A DNA stretch of 64,000 bases, taken from the NCBI GenBank assembly GCA_002224055.1, contig AZLU01000033.1:176160-240159 (forward strand), given 5' to 3'. The DNA is from Pezizomycotina sp. ARF18 (Eukaryota > Ascomycota). Below the pieces are notes generated by a model. It was given only the letters and a program-made list of their open reading frames with translations, did no database searches and had not been told where the DNA came from. Shown one piece after another: positions 22,951-36,400 of this stretch; the first letter of the stretch is position 1; every line of letters begins with the position of its first letter. The position numbers and the translations under genes were made by a program.

Positions 22951-24017
22951 GTCTCTAAATTCGTTATCTCCCAATCATTTCCATGTCCATATCCGCTAAT
23001 AGTTTTCCAGGAATTAAAACAATAATGCTTTCTCCATTCTTTCTTATACAACATTATTCAAACAGTAATGCTACTTGGAAACTGGCGTTCTTGAGAGTCT
23101 TTATACTTACTTATCATGGACTATTAAAGGAAACAATCAATATTCTTCCTAAAAATAAATCGCTGTTTTTTTTTTTATCTCTTTCTTTTCCGGTGATTTC
23201 TATAGTCTCTTTTTATTTCTCAAATTTCCGGCGTGTGTAATGCAGGATGGTGTTTTCACGGGATCATAAACCCTTTTCTTGTTTAAATCGCCTTTGGTAT
23301 TTCGTATAGCTGAAAGTACACAGGTGTTCCGGTTTCCGGGAAAGTGTACTATTTTTCTTTATAATACACAACCAGGCATTCTTATACAAACTTCCGTTTC
23401 TCTTTCATTTTCTTTATACAGTGCCATTGTGTCAGTATCTTCGTCAATAGTATAGGAAGTAGGATGATGACGATGCATTCCAGTGCATTACCTGGATGTT
23501 TATCAACTAACAAGTATAAGGATAATGCTTTCTTGATATATAGCGATTTCCCTTCGTGCGCACATCGAATTTTTTTAGCATTCGCCCGTGATTGTGTGCA
23601 CAGGTAATCTTCATCATGAGGTAGCCCACAACCATTGGCGGCGTCTTAGTTCTTTATATTATATACACCTGAGAACAGTGAGAACTAGAGCAAGAAAAAA
23701 AAAAACAGCAATCTCACACATGCTTTTCGTTCGAATCCAGGGTCTAGTCAGCTCACTGACGCACCGTCAACATGCAGCGACTCTTAATCCCAGCGTAGCC
23801 TTCCTTCCCAGGTCTACGCACAGATAATACCAACTCCGATGCAAAGTTTCGAGATACTGCATGTTTGAGATATCCATGGGGATATCCACTGCATATCTCA
23901 ATCACAATCATCAACAATTCTCGCACAAAACAAACATATGGTCACAAACCGATAAACTCAGATCCAATTGATCAAAAGCTTCATCCTTCAATGTCTAATC
24001 ACATATAAAAAATATCG

Positions 24018-24059
24018 TTTTTTTTTTTTTTTTTTTTTTTTTTTGAAAAAAAAAAAAAA
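24018..24059. repeat. T27-G-A14 homopolymer palindrome
   Basis: Twenty-seven T, one G, then fourteen A, in the intergenic space between RAD16 and the CHFR-like gene. Confidence 0.95.
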
Positions 24060-24569
24060 TCTGTTGTTATGTGTCCCATCATTCGACATCTCCAACCCAA
24101 CGCCTTAACTGAATAAGACCCACATATCGAAGGAGACTTCCTAATTCCGGGACAAAAAAGTAATTTTCAATCTGGGGATCCCACGAGAGGTAAAAAAAAA
24201 AACCTCCGTTTGGCAACTGGTTCGCAATGGAAAAGATATTAACAAAAAAAAATTTGTTGTTAACGACAGTCGTGGCATAGGGATCTCGTGCTTTTTTGAT
24301 CTGAAGAAAGAAGAAAAAGAGAAAAAAGAAGAGAAAAGGAAAGAAAGGGAAGAAAAATTTTTAATTTATACTCTAACCCTCCAAAAATTTTTTTCTTTGC
24401 TGAGGTGCCAAGAGTTCTTTTTTTTTTTTTGAGATTGGGTGGTGAAATGCGGTAACGATAAAGAGGCAGGAAGAGGAAAAAAAACAATTCATATACCTCC
24501 TAGGCTCTGCTGCTCCTCTGCTGGTCGGAGCCTTTTGAACCCCTGACCGCTGCACGAAAGTCTGCGCTC

Positions 24570-24572
<3 letters not shown>

Positions 24573-24601
<29 letters not shown>
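24573..24601. repeat. (GA)n microsatellite
   Basis: About 14 AG units, intergenic. Confidence 0.95.
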
Positions 24602-24603
<2 letters not shown>

Positions 24604-25699
24604 GCGATGATATCTACCCGCTATTATTTCATCATCCAACACTTATTAACTCTTCATTTACTTACCTAGGTATTAATTTATTATTTATTTATTTCGCCTT
24701 TCGTTCAGGAAAAAAGTAGGAAAAGAAGAGGATTTGCCTTTGGGGAAGAGACACGCGGTCAGGTGAGCAGGTGTTTTGTTATTATTTATCGTGTGTGACT
24801 GGATAACAAAGCTCGCTCCGCCTATCTTTGCCCCACTCACCTTCCATCACCTTCACGCTCGACAACTACTGCTTCTAAAGTTCTTATTTTTTTTTTTTTC
24901 TTTTTTTTTTTTTTAAAATATTTTTTATATTATAAATTATCCATTCTTCCGTAGCTCTTCCCCCGCCACTTGTAATAAATATTAATATATATATATATAA
25001 CGACATCTGAAGGAGGTAACAAAGTGATAGATGAGTCAACGTTCATCGCACAATTAAGACGCACAACGTACGAGTACATCACGTACACCACAGCAAGGAA
25101 GCAAGGCGTTCTCCTCTGCATGTCTCTTTTCTTCCGAAACGCGCCTGGGGGGGAAAAATCATAAAATAAAATAACTCTATAGCATTCATTGCCTTTTTTC
25201 TTTTTCTACTGTTAATTGTTTGCCTTGAAAATATCCAATTACATTTCCTATTTTGATAATAGCTCCTTGCTTTGTATCCTCTCTTTTAAGTCTTGTTTTG
25301 TTATTGTCATTTATTGTTATTTATTCTCTTTACCAAACGTCGAGTGTTACTACTTTCGTACGTCGACTCATTTACATACAGCCCACCCTTACTTACTCAG
25401 TAGTAAATAAAGTAGTACCATATCCTGGTAGCCCGCTTACTCTTTTCTTTTATTTTATTTTTTTCTTTTTCTTCTTCTTGTTTTTATTCTTATTATAATT
25501 CTTCCAATTCTAATCAGACTCAAGGCAAATAAGAAATCTTTTTTTTTTTCCTTTCTCTTTCTTCCTTTCCCCCTCAACTTCGATATAAATACTTTTTTAT
25601 TTTATTTTATTTTATTTTATTTTTTTCTCTTTCCGAAACTCGGACCTCCTCTTTCTCCTCCCGTTTTTCCTTCCCTCTATCCTTTTCTTCTTAAAGGTC

Positions 25700-28270
25700 A
25701 TGCCATCAGACGCAGGAACCCCCCCTCCCGCCACCGCAACAGATCAAGACCAAGCGGTAAACAACGAGCCTCAAGACCAACGGCAGCTGCAGCAGCAGTG
25801 TCAGAACCCTCGTAGACAGCAGCAGCAGCAGCAGCAACCATCTTCCCAAGGAGCCTCGACCTCTATCGCGATAGACCTGACCTCGTCTTCCCAACCGTCA
25901 TCTCAAACCCCACAGACCCGAGCTACCTTGAAACGAAAGTTTACGAACCTGATGGACGATCTAGTCGACCAAGCCAAGCACAACGACGGGAAACGCATAC
26001 AGCGGAGCGTTTCGAATGCGGAGATGACGACGACCGCTTCGGAAAGAAGCTAGCTGTAGAGCTTACTTGTGCCATCTGCAGTGATATTTTCGTCAATCCT
26101 GTTACTTGCCTAGACTGTCTTCACGTCTTTTGTGGTAATGTGTTCTCCAGTTCAAAAGAGAAAGAGAGAACTTTCTTGTTTAGCTACTCTAGTGGCGAAG
26201 TATAAAAATTCTTTACTAACTAATTATTCCTAATTCTATTCATCAGGCAACTGCATTCAGCCTGGGTCGAGGAAAGTGGCAACTCTACCTGCCCGTCTTG
26301 CAGGAAGAAGATTCGCTCTACACGTGATAGCTTCCATTTGAAACCCATCATAGAGCTGTTGTTCCAGAACAGCAGCTTGAAACCGGACGATTACGACGAA
26401 AACTTGACGGCTGGTCCTTACAAGCCTGGTCAACCGGTAAGTGCTTTCTTATCTCCGGGCTCTCCTTTCATCCAACGCTCTAGCTTTAACGAATGTTTCA
26501 AACTACTTCACTAGATTAAAATCCCAGAGAGTTACGACGAATCCGAAGAAGAGGAAGACGAGGAGGATGAAGAAGAAGAGGACGCCGCAGAGCCCCCGTA
26601 TGCTTGGCCGCCGTGCCCTTGTTGCCCACCTAACAACCACCCGGAGTACATCTGCCCAAATCCTCTGCAGCTCAACGCCGATGGAAACCCCGTCAGGAGT
26701 TGGAACGTAACCAACAGCGTCACAAGCTGTGCGCGTGTGCGAAAAGCCCTTCCTTACGACGACAACAACGACGTCCTCAAGAAGACGAAATGCGTCAGCT
26801 GCTCGAATATTTTGTGGCAACTTGTTCGGCAACTGTTCGGCTGCCAACGAGACTGAAATCGTCAAAATAGGAGGTTTGAGAACATCCAATCTCTAATCCG
26901 GCCGATGTTTCTTCTCGTTTACTAACATAATTCTATCACTTTTCAGACAGCACACTTTATGATACGAACCACCGTAGCGGCTACAGGTCGTAGGGATGGC
27001 CGTAAACCCGTTCGAGGAGGATCGTTTGATACCTGGATCTCAATGCCGATAATAACATGACAATGGAAACGCTTGGTACAAAGATGCGTGACTGGCTATT
27101 TGACAAGAACGGTAAGCTCACTGGCCTCTTTCTTTATTTTGCTATCTTGAAATTTCTTTTGCTAAATTTCGTCTAAACAATCATTATTTTATAGACAATC
27201 AACTACCCATTGGTTGGACCGTTGGGGGCCGGGACGATTATGCTTGCAAAAAATTGTCTGAATGTTGTCTTCGATACCAATCTGCTGCGGTATCTTGTTG
27301 ATCAGCATGAAGAGATTGGGTACCAAACCGTCGTCCAAAGTGCTGGTACGGTTATAACTGCAGGACTCAAAAGCACAATAATAGACATTGCGAAAAGTAC
27401 GTATCGCACAATCTTTATTTCTTGCTTTATTTCTCTACTCTTCATCGAACAAGGAATGAACGGCATTTCTCCTTTTCATAAGTCACTAACAAAAGCAACT
27501 TTCAGTTGGCCCATCTTTGCGATGAGCTGCCTCCCAATCAAAGGCGTAATACGGGTGCGTAACCCACCAACGTCTACTTATGAACATCGCTTTTTTTTTT
27601 TCTTTTTTTTTTCCTTTTCGCACTAACAATCATCTATCTGTAAAGCCCCTGCAAGGTCTCCTCCTCATTACGACAGGTAGCGCGAGGAATGTCCCTAGGG
27701 CCGCTCCCGCTCCTAGATTGTCTCGGAGTCCTACTCGATCCGCTTCCCCGCCTGGTTCGCCGCGTCAAGCTTCCGGTGCGGATGACGGGGACGGCCGGCA
27801 AAGTCCGCATTGAATAACCGCCGGAAGACCGCGAAGGAGGCGCGCGGATCACAATACATCTCCTCGATCTTTAGCATCTTCATCACCACAATCCGAACGG
27901 CACGCATCTACGGCATCAAGTCCCAGGAATAATGTCTCTAACTATAATAAACAAACCACAACGTATTCGCCCACAGCCAAGCAGGCGATGGACAACATAT
28001 ATAACAATAACAATACAACAACAAATATCGGTAATATAAACGATAAAACAGCAAACGCTGGAACAGAAATTAAGGGCTGCTACTGCATCTTCTGCGGTAG
28101 ACATAAATATGATCGACAACGAACAAGAACTTGCCGACGAGCTCGAGCTGCTGGAATTCATGAGCACTGCCGGTGAATCTTCGGGGAAAGATCGGTTCCC
28201 TAAGCTGGCGTTGCTCAGAAACTTGGCAAATCCAACAATGCCTTCCGGGAGAAGAAGGGTTCAACGGTGA
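25700..28270 (+). CDS. CHFR-like RING E3 ligase with PBZ-type finger
   Basis: Likely ubiquitin ligase related to the C-terminal two thirds of the mitotic checkpoint protein CHFR. The N-terminus MPSDAGTPPP.. is Gln/Ser-rich with a short polyQ (25818-25840) and no FHA domain. RING: LTCAICSDIFVNPVTCLDC then LHVFC (26065-26133), intron, then NCIQ..W and CPSCRKKIR (26290-26320). A cysteine-rich region follows: PPYAWPPCPCCPPNNHPEYI (26595-26655), KCVSCSN and NLFGNCSA. Near 27320-27400 and across an intron is RRPKCWYGYNCRTQKHNNRH then CEKLAHLCDELPPNQRR, which matches the PAR-binding zinc finger pattern. A low-complexity Ser/Arg/Asn tail ends ELADELELLEFMSTAGESSG..RRRVQR-stop. One G is missing near 26041. 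Homology to CHFR is by motif order only, so the substrate and role are unknown. Confidence 0.75.
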
Positions 28271-30254
28271 CAATTATTGGGGGGGGTGCCATGTTGCTTC
28301 TCCGTTTCAAGGCATCTCTTATCAAATTTCTTTCCATATAAATAATCCCAGCATTTTAACGTCTTCACGAAGTTCATTACATCCTCAATCTGTACAATTT
28401 TTCTTTGAAACGCTTTTTTTGCTCAGGTGTTTTTTTTTATTTTTTTTTCGAGGCACATGTGTTGCTGTTTTTTCCGCCCTTACTGCATATCCTTGAGGTT
28501 CTATTTTCATAAAGGTTTTCTTCTATTTCAAGGTGATATTGTTGGTTCTGCTCTTACTTCCTTGTCTTCATGTTGATTTCTCTTTCTATTTGAAACTGCC
28601 GCTGTTCGTACATAGTTTGCAATAGGTTGCTTATATGTGTTTTTTTAGTGCATTGTTATAGATACATCAAGAATTGACTGAAAGCTCTTCTATTCCTTAT
28701 TTGTATTGGCATCTCTAAATAGTTGAAATTGCCTCTATGGGAATCATGAATACACCGGTGGCTCTAGCTATACGCTTACATTATCATTGCAATTCGTTCT
28801 TGCTCATAAGAGTGTCTGGATCTGCATGCTAAAAAGCTTATCTTACAATATTACGGTGGTGAAAGCTATACCTAGTGGCTATAATCAAATGAAGCTATGA
28901 ATTTAGAAACAGAAAGGAAAAAGGGCATTATAAGAATAAGAAAATAATAATAACGGCAACTTGAAAAGGAAAATTGTCTCTATCGTACCTTCTGGGTTGT
29001 ATCAATCTGGCAAAGGGGGAAAAAAATAAATAAAATAAGAATATATTAATACCTCTTAGAAAAATCGTACAAGAACACAAAGCTAAAATGATGACAACAG
29101 GAAATAACTACGCGAATCTTCCAAATTAAGAGTGGAGTTTCTGTCGTTGCACATTATATCGATCTGTCATGAATATTCATGTCATGAAAAAGAAAAAACA
29201 TAAAAAAATGTTGGCATGAAGAAAAGAAGAGCGAGAAAGGAAAAATTGGCAGTCTTGTGGGCAGTCGTCGCTACCACCGTGATACATTCGAGGTGTATAG
29301 GCTAATTTGCGAAGGAGAAAAAACAATCTTCTGAGAAGATATACAAGGTGTATAAATGTCAATCATTCTCGCTCTGTCAAGATTAAGAGAGAGGGAAAAA
29401 GAGGAATCTCTGAGAGTAATGCAATCTGAATTGTGTGATACAATGAATATGAACCCTTTGCTTTACATTATAAGCATGTACGTATGGCTTATGGGCTCTA
29501 GTAGAGGAAGGGTTAAAAAAAAAAATTCACCAGGTACGTAGGCCACTGTTGAATATAGGTAGTCCTCCTAATAAGTTGTGTGGTAAACCATTAAAATTCA
29601 GCTACCAGATGACATAATAGTTGTTTTTGATAGAACAAGAAGAAATGAGGTTTGTTGAATGGAATAGAACCCATCGACACCGAAGTCTGTGTGCTAAAAA
29701 AATTCCCTGTTCTAAATATGACGAATGATGAGGATGATGATGACAAGGAGGAAAGCAAAGCATTGCAGAACGAAATGATCCCCCTTTGCAAAAAAAGAAA
29801 TCAAGAGAACTATGCACAAAAAAAAGTAAGTATAAAAAAACCGGTGTAGACAAAGAAAAAGATTGGAAACAAAAGAAATTTAATTCAAAAGAATCAAAAA
29901 TGTTCATCGGAGCAAAAATCAGGGCTTTGGACAAAAAGAAGACAAAAAAAAGGACAAAAAAGGACAAAAGAGATACGCAAAAAGACTGGTTTGCAAAGGT
30001 ATATAACGCAGAAGGCATCCTAACAGGCAAAAGGACTGAAGAATAAATCATCAAACTGGATGATGGAAATCAAAAAAAAGCAACAAGAAAGAAACCTTGA
30101 TCGACTTGCGAAAAAACAGAACACCCAATGATTACGAAGAGAGAGAGAGAGAAAACGCCAACATCAAGAAATCCAAAAATACGAATGGAGTGCGGTGGAG
30201 GTCGTCAAAGGCGGTAGAAGAAAGGTATCGAAGGTATTGAATGCATGTATCAAT
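28271..30254. other. 2 kb intergenic, convergent RING gene and ATG1 ends
   Basis: No gene recognised. AT-rich with A-rich stretches near 29510-29525 and 29780-29980. The Lys-rich open frame at 29652-30046 is a product of A-rich DNA. Probably two 3' untranslated regions and spacer. Confidence 0.45.
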
Positions 30255-33200
30255 TCAGGTCTTTGGTAAAAAAGAGAGAAGGATATCTTTAACCGCCACA
30301 GGTGTGGCGTAGGGAGGCGAAGGCGAAGTCGCGCCTTGCGTATGAATCGACTGTACACCGGAGGAGCGTCGTGAGATGGTAGCCATTTTCTTGCGTAGCT
30401 GTGCGAGCCTTGTACGGACACCGAGGAGGACTACTAATACCCGTTAGCGGTTCAGCTGGCCCAAGACTGTTGTAAATACTATATTATCATTTGTATGTTA
30501 GCTGTAGCTCACCTTTCTCGACATATTTCTATCCTCCTCGTCCACGGCCTGGCCTTGGAATTCATCTCTTCCAGGGGTTGCAATGCCACTTCCGGTGACA
30601 CATCAGCTTCTAGGACGCCTTCGAGCATCCAGATGGCGGTAACGTACGCCGTCTCGCACTGTGTCAGATCTTCACCGACGAGCTCGTTCACGGCTGCCAT
30701 CCGGCTCATCTCGAGAGCCCGCTCGTACATGAGCTTCTCGGCGCTTACTCCGGGGCTTACGATGACTCTATCCGAGTTTGAAGCTAGGCTTAGAGACGAA
30801 GCTTCGGGGTGGTTGGCGGGATGGCTAGGATGGGAGGCCGGTAGCCCTTCTGGGCTTCAATAAGCCGGTTCCGTACGAAATCCGCCTTTTCTAGAACTTC
30901 ATTGAACCTTTCGCGGACCACTGCACAGCGTTGTTCATCCTCGCAGATGCAGCAATTCTGTTTGCCGAAATTTGGTGAGGCGAGAGATCGCCGTTCGTAG
31001 CTGCCCACAGGCCGACGCGATGTCCATTGCTCTAGCAAGGAGCGAGAGGGTCTTTGACGTAAAGCACCAAAGCCTCTTCCGAGAGAGCAACAACAGCTTC
31101 AGGTGTAAGGTCATTTTCATCAGATACTTCACTTGCGGTGGGTGGTAAGACGCCTAATCCTGCTTGCTGTGCGCCAGGTGCTACAGGCATCAACTGTGTG
31201 AGCTTTATTTCGGCAAATTGATAAACAACATCACTCCTATTTGCGGCTTCCTCTATGACAACGATGGTGTGAGAATCATCATCGCCGATTGGGGAGGCAG
31301 TCTGAGGAGCACCGCCAACCATGACCAGATTTCCGGGCTGATAGATGCCCGTAGCTGGGTACTGCGGAATGACGTTGTGTGTATTGTATGCCGCTCCGAA
31401 AACCGAAGGCGGGAGGAATCCGATGCCATTAAGTCTGGTTTGGCCATAGTCAAAGCCCTCGCGAGTGCCGATGAAGCGGCACTACTGGGCTGGATCCAAT
31501 ATTCCTGTCATAGCTTCCTTTATGAGGATGAGCATCTGGTCGCTTCGTTGCCACTGCACGAGAAGGAGACGGGCTCTGAGGGTATTCTACGTGCAACAGC
31601 TCCTGCCGAGGACTGCGGAGGGGTGGAAGATGGAGTGCGGGTACGTCCAGTAACCTGTGGTGATGCAGCTATCTCATCCGCGAACGCGTTTACCTCTACG
31701 GTTCGTTTTTCAATAACGACGTATTCGCGTTCGACTAATGAATCTTCGGCTCGTTCGCGAGCCTCTTTATTCTCCCGAGGGGACGGTTTGCCTTGTTGTA
31801 TTTCCGTTGAACGAGGAATGAGGACCCGGGGATGCGGTTTGCTGCGATATTTGTCTTTCCATGGAGGCCAGCCGATATTCTATCTCTTTCTGTCTTCACG
31901 GGGGCGCTTGCTGTATGTGCTAAACCTGGCCGCGCAGCTTCCCTGCTGAGGCTCTTAGGCGACAGTGGTACGGCACTAGCAGTTCTTCCTACCGTTTGCC
32001 TGGCAGCAGCAGCGGTGTCTACCCCTCTGCGAGATGGAAGTCTTCGGCATCGGGGAATGGCGAAGGCGAGAGCTGTTTTGCCTCTCGGATTGATGCAGCT
32101 GCCGTCGCATTTGGGCCATCTGAGGCGGTGTGGATGGACTCTGGATGGCTGACGTTGAGGGAAATACTCCGGGATAGGTTGCTCAGACCCTCTTGAATCT
32201 GATCTTCCTGCATCTAGAGATTGTCCATCGCGTGCCTGCATGATTTCTTCGGGTCTCTGCCAGGTAGAACAGCTCCTGGAATATCGCCTTTGATTACAGG
32301 ATCCGCAAAGAAGTCGCTGAAGCCCAACCGTTCAACTGGGTTCCTTTTCAAGAGACTCCTTATTAGACGCCTTATATCGAAGCTTGTAAGACAGTCCTCA
32401 GGGAAACGGATCTTATCCTCTCCCTTTTCTATCCTACGTAATACTCAACGTGATTATTGCACGGAAAGGAGGTTTGCCCACGACCATTTCGTACAGTACG
32501 GTTCCGACGGACCATAGATCTGCTTTGGCGTCATACTTTCATACCTAAGAATTTCCGGCGCCATGTAAAGCGGCGAGCCGCAGAGCGTCTCAGCAAGGCT
32601 GGTGGAGGGCAGGGACCGTGCGAAGCCGAAGTCCGCGATTTTAAGAATGGGTAGGTCTGGTAGCCCGATTTCTGGGATTTGCCTCTTTGTGTCTATGATT
32701 CCTTCTCCGTATGGCCCTCGTTCGTCGTAAGTAACCACCGGGGGTTCGAGGAGCAAGTTTTGGGGCTTCACGTCCCGATGTATCAAATTTTTGCTTCTCA
32801 GGAACTCCAAAGCACTCGAGAGCTGTTTCAAGAAGTGTCTGACGATAACCTCGTTTAGACCGCCACCGGAGGGCTGGGATACTTTTGTGCCATCGCAGCG
32901 GTGTCGGCCGCGCTATGTAACGATCTCTCCTCTTAATGAACATGGAAAGATCGCCCATGGAGCAATATTCCATGACGAGGTGGATATAGCTAGCAGATTT
33001 CTGGCAATCGAGTAAGGCGACTATATGGGGGTGGTTTAACGTCTTCAGGATTTGGATTTCTGACTCAAGGTTTTCTAGAAGCTTGCGATTTAATTTGCTG
33101 CGGAGCACCGATTTATGGCCACCAACGACTTTGTTTTCTAAAATTACGATCATAGGTTAGCTGGATGCTAAACCTACGGTTTATTCTTTTGCGTCGAGCT

Positions 33201-33441
33201 ACGAAATGCAATAATTTCTCGAGCTCATGGTCTTTTCTGCTTTTTGCATCTACCTGAACCAGACACAAACTTAAGCTGGGGGGTGGTGGTAACGACGACG
33301 GTGCCTTTTGGGAGAGGAAACTCACTGAATGTACTCCTTGGAACACCGTTGCGAACGATCCTCTGCCAATCTCCTTTCCTATCCGGAATGATCCACGACG
33401 GCGTCCGGAGCCGTTTGGGTAGAGCCTTGTCTTGAGGCCAT
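30255..33441 (-). CDS. ATG1: Atg1 autophagy serine/threonine kinase
   Basis: ULK-type kinase that starts autophagosome formation with Atg13 and Atg17. The start is [16 protein letters not shown] (33441), then [20 protein letters not shown] (glycine loop), an intron, [77 protein letters not shown] (catalytic loop), [14 protein letters not shown] (DFG) and [14 protein letters not shown]. The linker (about 31900-32250) is Ser/Pro/Arg-rich. The C-terminal EAT/tMIT part includes [19 protein letters not shown] (about 31010-31080), [20 protein letters not shown] (30850-30910) and [18 protein letters not shown] (30655-30725), then an intron and a last exon with [13 protein letters not shown]. These are Atg1-specific. 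One G is missing near 33393 and other breaks occur. The stop at 30255 follows [10 protein letters not shown]. Confidence 0.92.
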
Positions 33442-36400
33442 GGTTTGTATCACACTTGAAAATCCGACCTTCTAAGTATTTGCTATTATTTTTCTGTACT
33501 AATTCCACGCCCAAGGTTCGTCAAAAGCGGTAAGCGTCGTGGAAGAAGGTCGTCATTCGAGTACTCTAAGGCTTAGTAGGGTGAAGCGGCAGCAGGTATC
33601 TTGCTATAAGGTGTTGTGGAGGTAAACCCGGGCCAGGGAACGGGTCGCAAAGAAGCTCGATTAAAGTACGGCTTGAAACAATAAATGAATGGGGCTTTTT
33701 TTTTTATCTTTATTTCTATTTTTTATTACTGATATTTCTGGAAGGGTATTTCTTTCTAGGGTGGATTGGTCGACTTTATGTTTCTCTCTTCGGTATCTGA
33801 TGCTTTGCCCGTTACCGATGGAAAACCTTTGTCGACACAGAGTTTTGTTATGAGGGTTGCGAGTGAGTAATGCGGAAGAATGGAACGTATGGCGAGTTTG
33901 ACGTCGGCGATAGCGTGATATAGGGGTTTGCTGATGGAATGAACGAGTGTGTACGAGCTTTCAAGTAGGAAATAGAGCTAAGTGATCGTGGTAATGTTGC
34001 GTTAGTACAAAGGAGAACTGGACTGTACAAGGAAAAAGGTGAAAGCCAGTCGAAAGAATGCTAAGTTTAAAGGGAAGAAAGGAAAGAGAGGGAAAAAAAA
34101 AAAAAAAAAAAAAAAGATGGCTATAGGGACTCTAAAGGTGAAAAAGATTAAAAATGTTAATTAAGAAGGGAGGAGGATCGCTCAGGTGATTAGCGTTTTT
34201 TACTTTGGAAGAAGAAGAATAGTAATAATATATACTTTTTTTATAGTCACTGTTTACATAGAGATATACATAGAGGTGATGAAGGGGTGAGTGACTGAAT
34301 GATAGTGCCTTTCCAAAGTATGATTACGCCATCAACGCAGTTCGACCTGAAAAGAGGAAAACCCGTACTTTTTCGCTGAGAGGCTGAAAAGTATAGTGTA
34401 AAGTATACTTTGGTTGTATAAGTGTAGGAAGAGAGACAAACTAAATAAGCAGTAAGGCAAAATACAGGTAGATAATGATAATTATATGGGTAGATATTTT
34501 TGTAAAATAGGATAGATGAAGATTATACAAAGGTGATGATGATTGTGATCTGGTCTTCAATTTCAATCAAATTGCTAGATAAATTTGTTCAAGTAGTTTG
34601 GGCAGTAACGAAACGATCTTATCATTCCCCTTCGGTTATCTTTCTGCTTCCTCCGAGTCACGTCGCAAAGCTGGAGTGCATGAAAAGAGCTCCGCAAAAA
34701 GAGAGAGATACCACAAGGCGACTGACCTTTTCCTATCGTTCTTTTTCTATTTATCCTGTACTCTTTCCCTCTCGCTATCTCTATACCATTAGAGCTTTGT
34801 TGGTAAAAAAGGGGGATGGGTTAAAGAAAAAAGAAGAGAGAGATAACGCGGACAAACCGAGAAGCTTTATACCAGATTAAAGGGGAAAACAATTAACGAA
34901 ATATATAAATAAATACTCAAGTAGAGAAAGTTAAAAAAAAAAAAAAGAAAGAAAGAAAGATGGCCAGAATATAAAAAACAAAAGTAGCGATGAGTTGTCT
35001 TTTTTTGCTTGATGATTGATACTTACCTACTTTTATGACTGTATTCTTTCTGTATGGTAGTACTTGCACGAATAATAATATATAAAGTAGTATATATACC
35101 AACCAATATAGGTATGTTTTTTCCCAGGATTCGTTTCGCTTTGCAGCCGGGAGCCTCTGGTACAACTAGAAACCAATGAGAAAGGGTCCCGGGGAGGGGT
35201 TTATCCGTGGGCAATAGTTTAAGAGACCACTACTGCTACTACTACTACTACTGAATGATCATCATCGGAAAAGGAGATAAGGGCCAAAATTGGATAGAAA
35301 AGGCCAATAAAACCAACGAAAAGATTAGGATTCCGTTTGTGAAAAGGGAAGAAAGGAAAGAGAGAGAAAGAGGATAAAAAGAGAGGAAAAAAAAAAAAAA
35401 AAAAAAAAAAAACAAACAATGAACGGGAAAGAAAGAAAAAGAAATACAAGAGAAAAGGGAGAACGTTGAATATAGATGTTTTTACGGAGGAAATCCGTTT
35501 AAGTCCTTTGCCTTTTGCGAGCTCGGAGAGTGAAAGAGGAGACCCATCACTCATCACCACCCTTATAGAGGGAACCAATAAATCCCCTTATCTTTTTCCC
35601 TTCCGGGAGCGCAAAACATCAGCACTTTAACTTTACGTGTAGATACGGGGATGCAGGCAAGAGCGGTACACTACATGACCGCTAAAGGTGGAGGATTCTG
35701 GTTGGCTGGCAAGTCTGCTCTATTTTATTTTTTCTTTCGTTCTTTTCGCCTTTAACCTTTGAACTCGTCCCTTTTCTTTCCTGACTCTTTCAGATAAACA
35801 CGTTACAGTACATGTACATTATACAGTATGTACAATTATAGATAGATGGTGCACACAGGTTGTACGGACATTTGCCCAAACAGACAAGCAGATTTCACCA
35901 AGGATTGTCCTCTTTCTTCACGGAACTATACTAACATTCAATAACGAGCACTATTTTTTTTTTTTTTCTCCTTTCTTTCAATCAGCCTTTCTAAACAAAA
36001 AACCGCGGATTCGCAGAACTGCACCTGTTCTTTTTTTTTTTTTTTTCGCTATCTCCCTTGTGAAGGACCTTACCGGAAGGAATGAAAACAGCCTTAGCGC
36101 AGCGGAGAAGGCAGGCTGGGGTTGGGGAAGGAAAGAGCGAAAAAAAAGAAAAAAAGAAAAGGAAAAGGAAAAGGAAAAAGAAAAGAGAATGAAAGAAAGA
36201 AAATTACGGGATAAAATCAAAGAGTCTCGCCTTTCTTTGAAGAATTTTCAGCTAATAATGAAAGAATGTTGCCGATTTCGCGACAACACCTTTCTCTACC
36301 TACTTAGTATTCACAAAAGCAAGCGTAAGTAGGGGGATTGACACCAAGCTGCATGTATATGGATGGAATGTTGCATCTTTGCCCTGCTGCTGCTGCACAC

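Larger units (their letters stand above)
22951..25699. other. 2.7 kb intergenic region
   Basis: No gene recognised. Contents: T27-G-A14 near 24018-24059, a (GA)n microsatellite at 24573-24601, T runs near 24889-24914, repeated TTTTA units near 25593-25622, and pyrimidine-rich sequence leading up to the RING gene start. Small ORFs (23588-23827, 25216-25498) look like chance frames. Confidence 0.5.

Noticed and set aside
23729-23738. tRNA B-box-like GTTCGAATCC
   Set aside because: No A box upstream and no stem pairing; chance match.
29602-30054. Overlapping ORFs on both strands of 150 and 86 codons
   Set aside because: Composition follows A-rich DNA (Lys/Gln-rich on one strand, Phe/Leu-rich on the other); no motif.
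30495-32241. Plus- and minus-strand ORFs overlapping the ATG1 linker and C-terminus, including a 261-codon plus-strand frame
   Set aside because: Shadows of ATG1; the minus-strand motifs match the family while the plus-strand product matches nothing.
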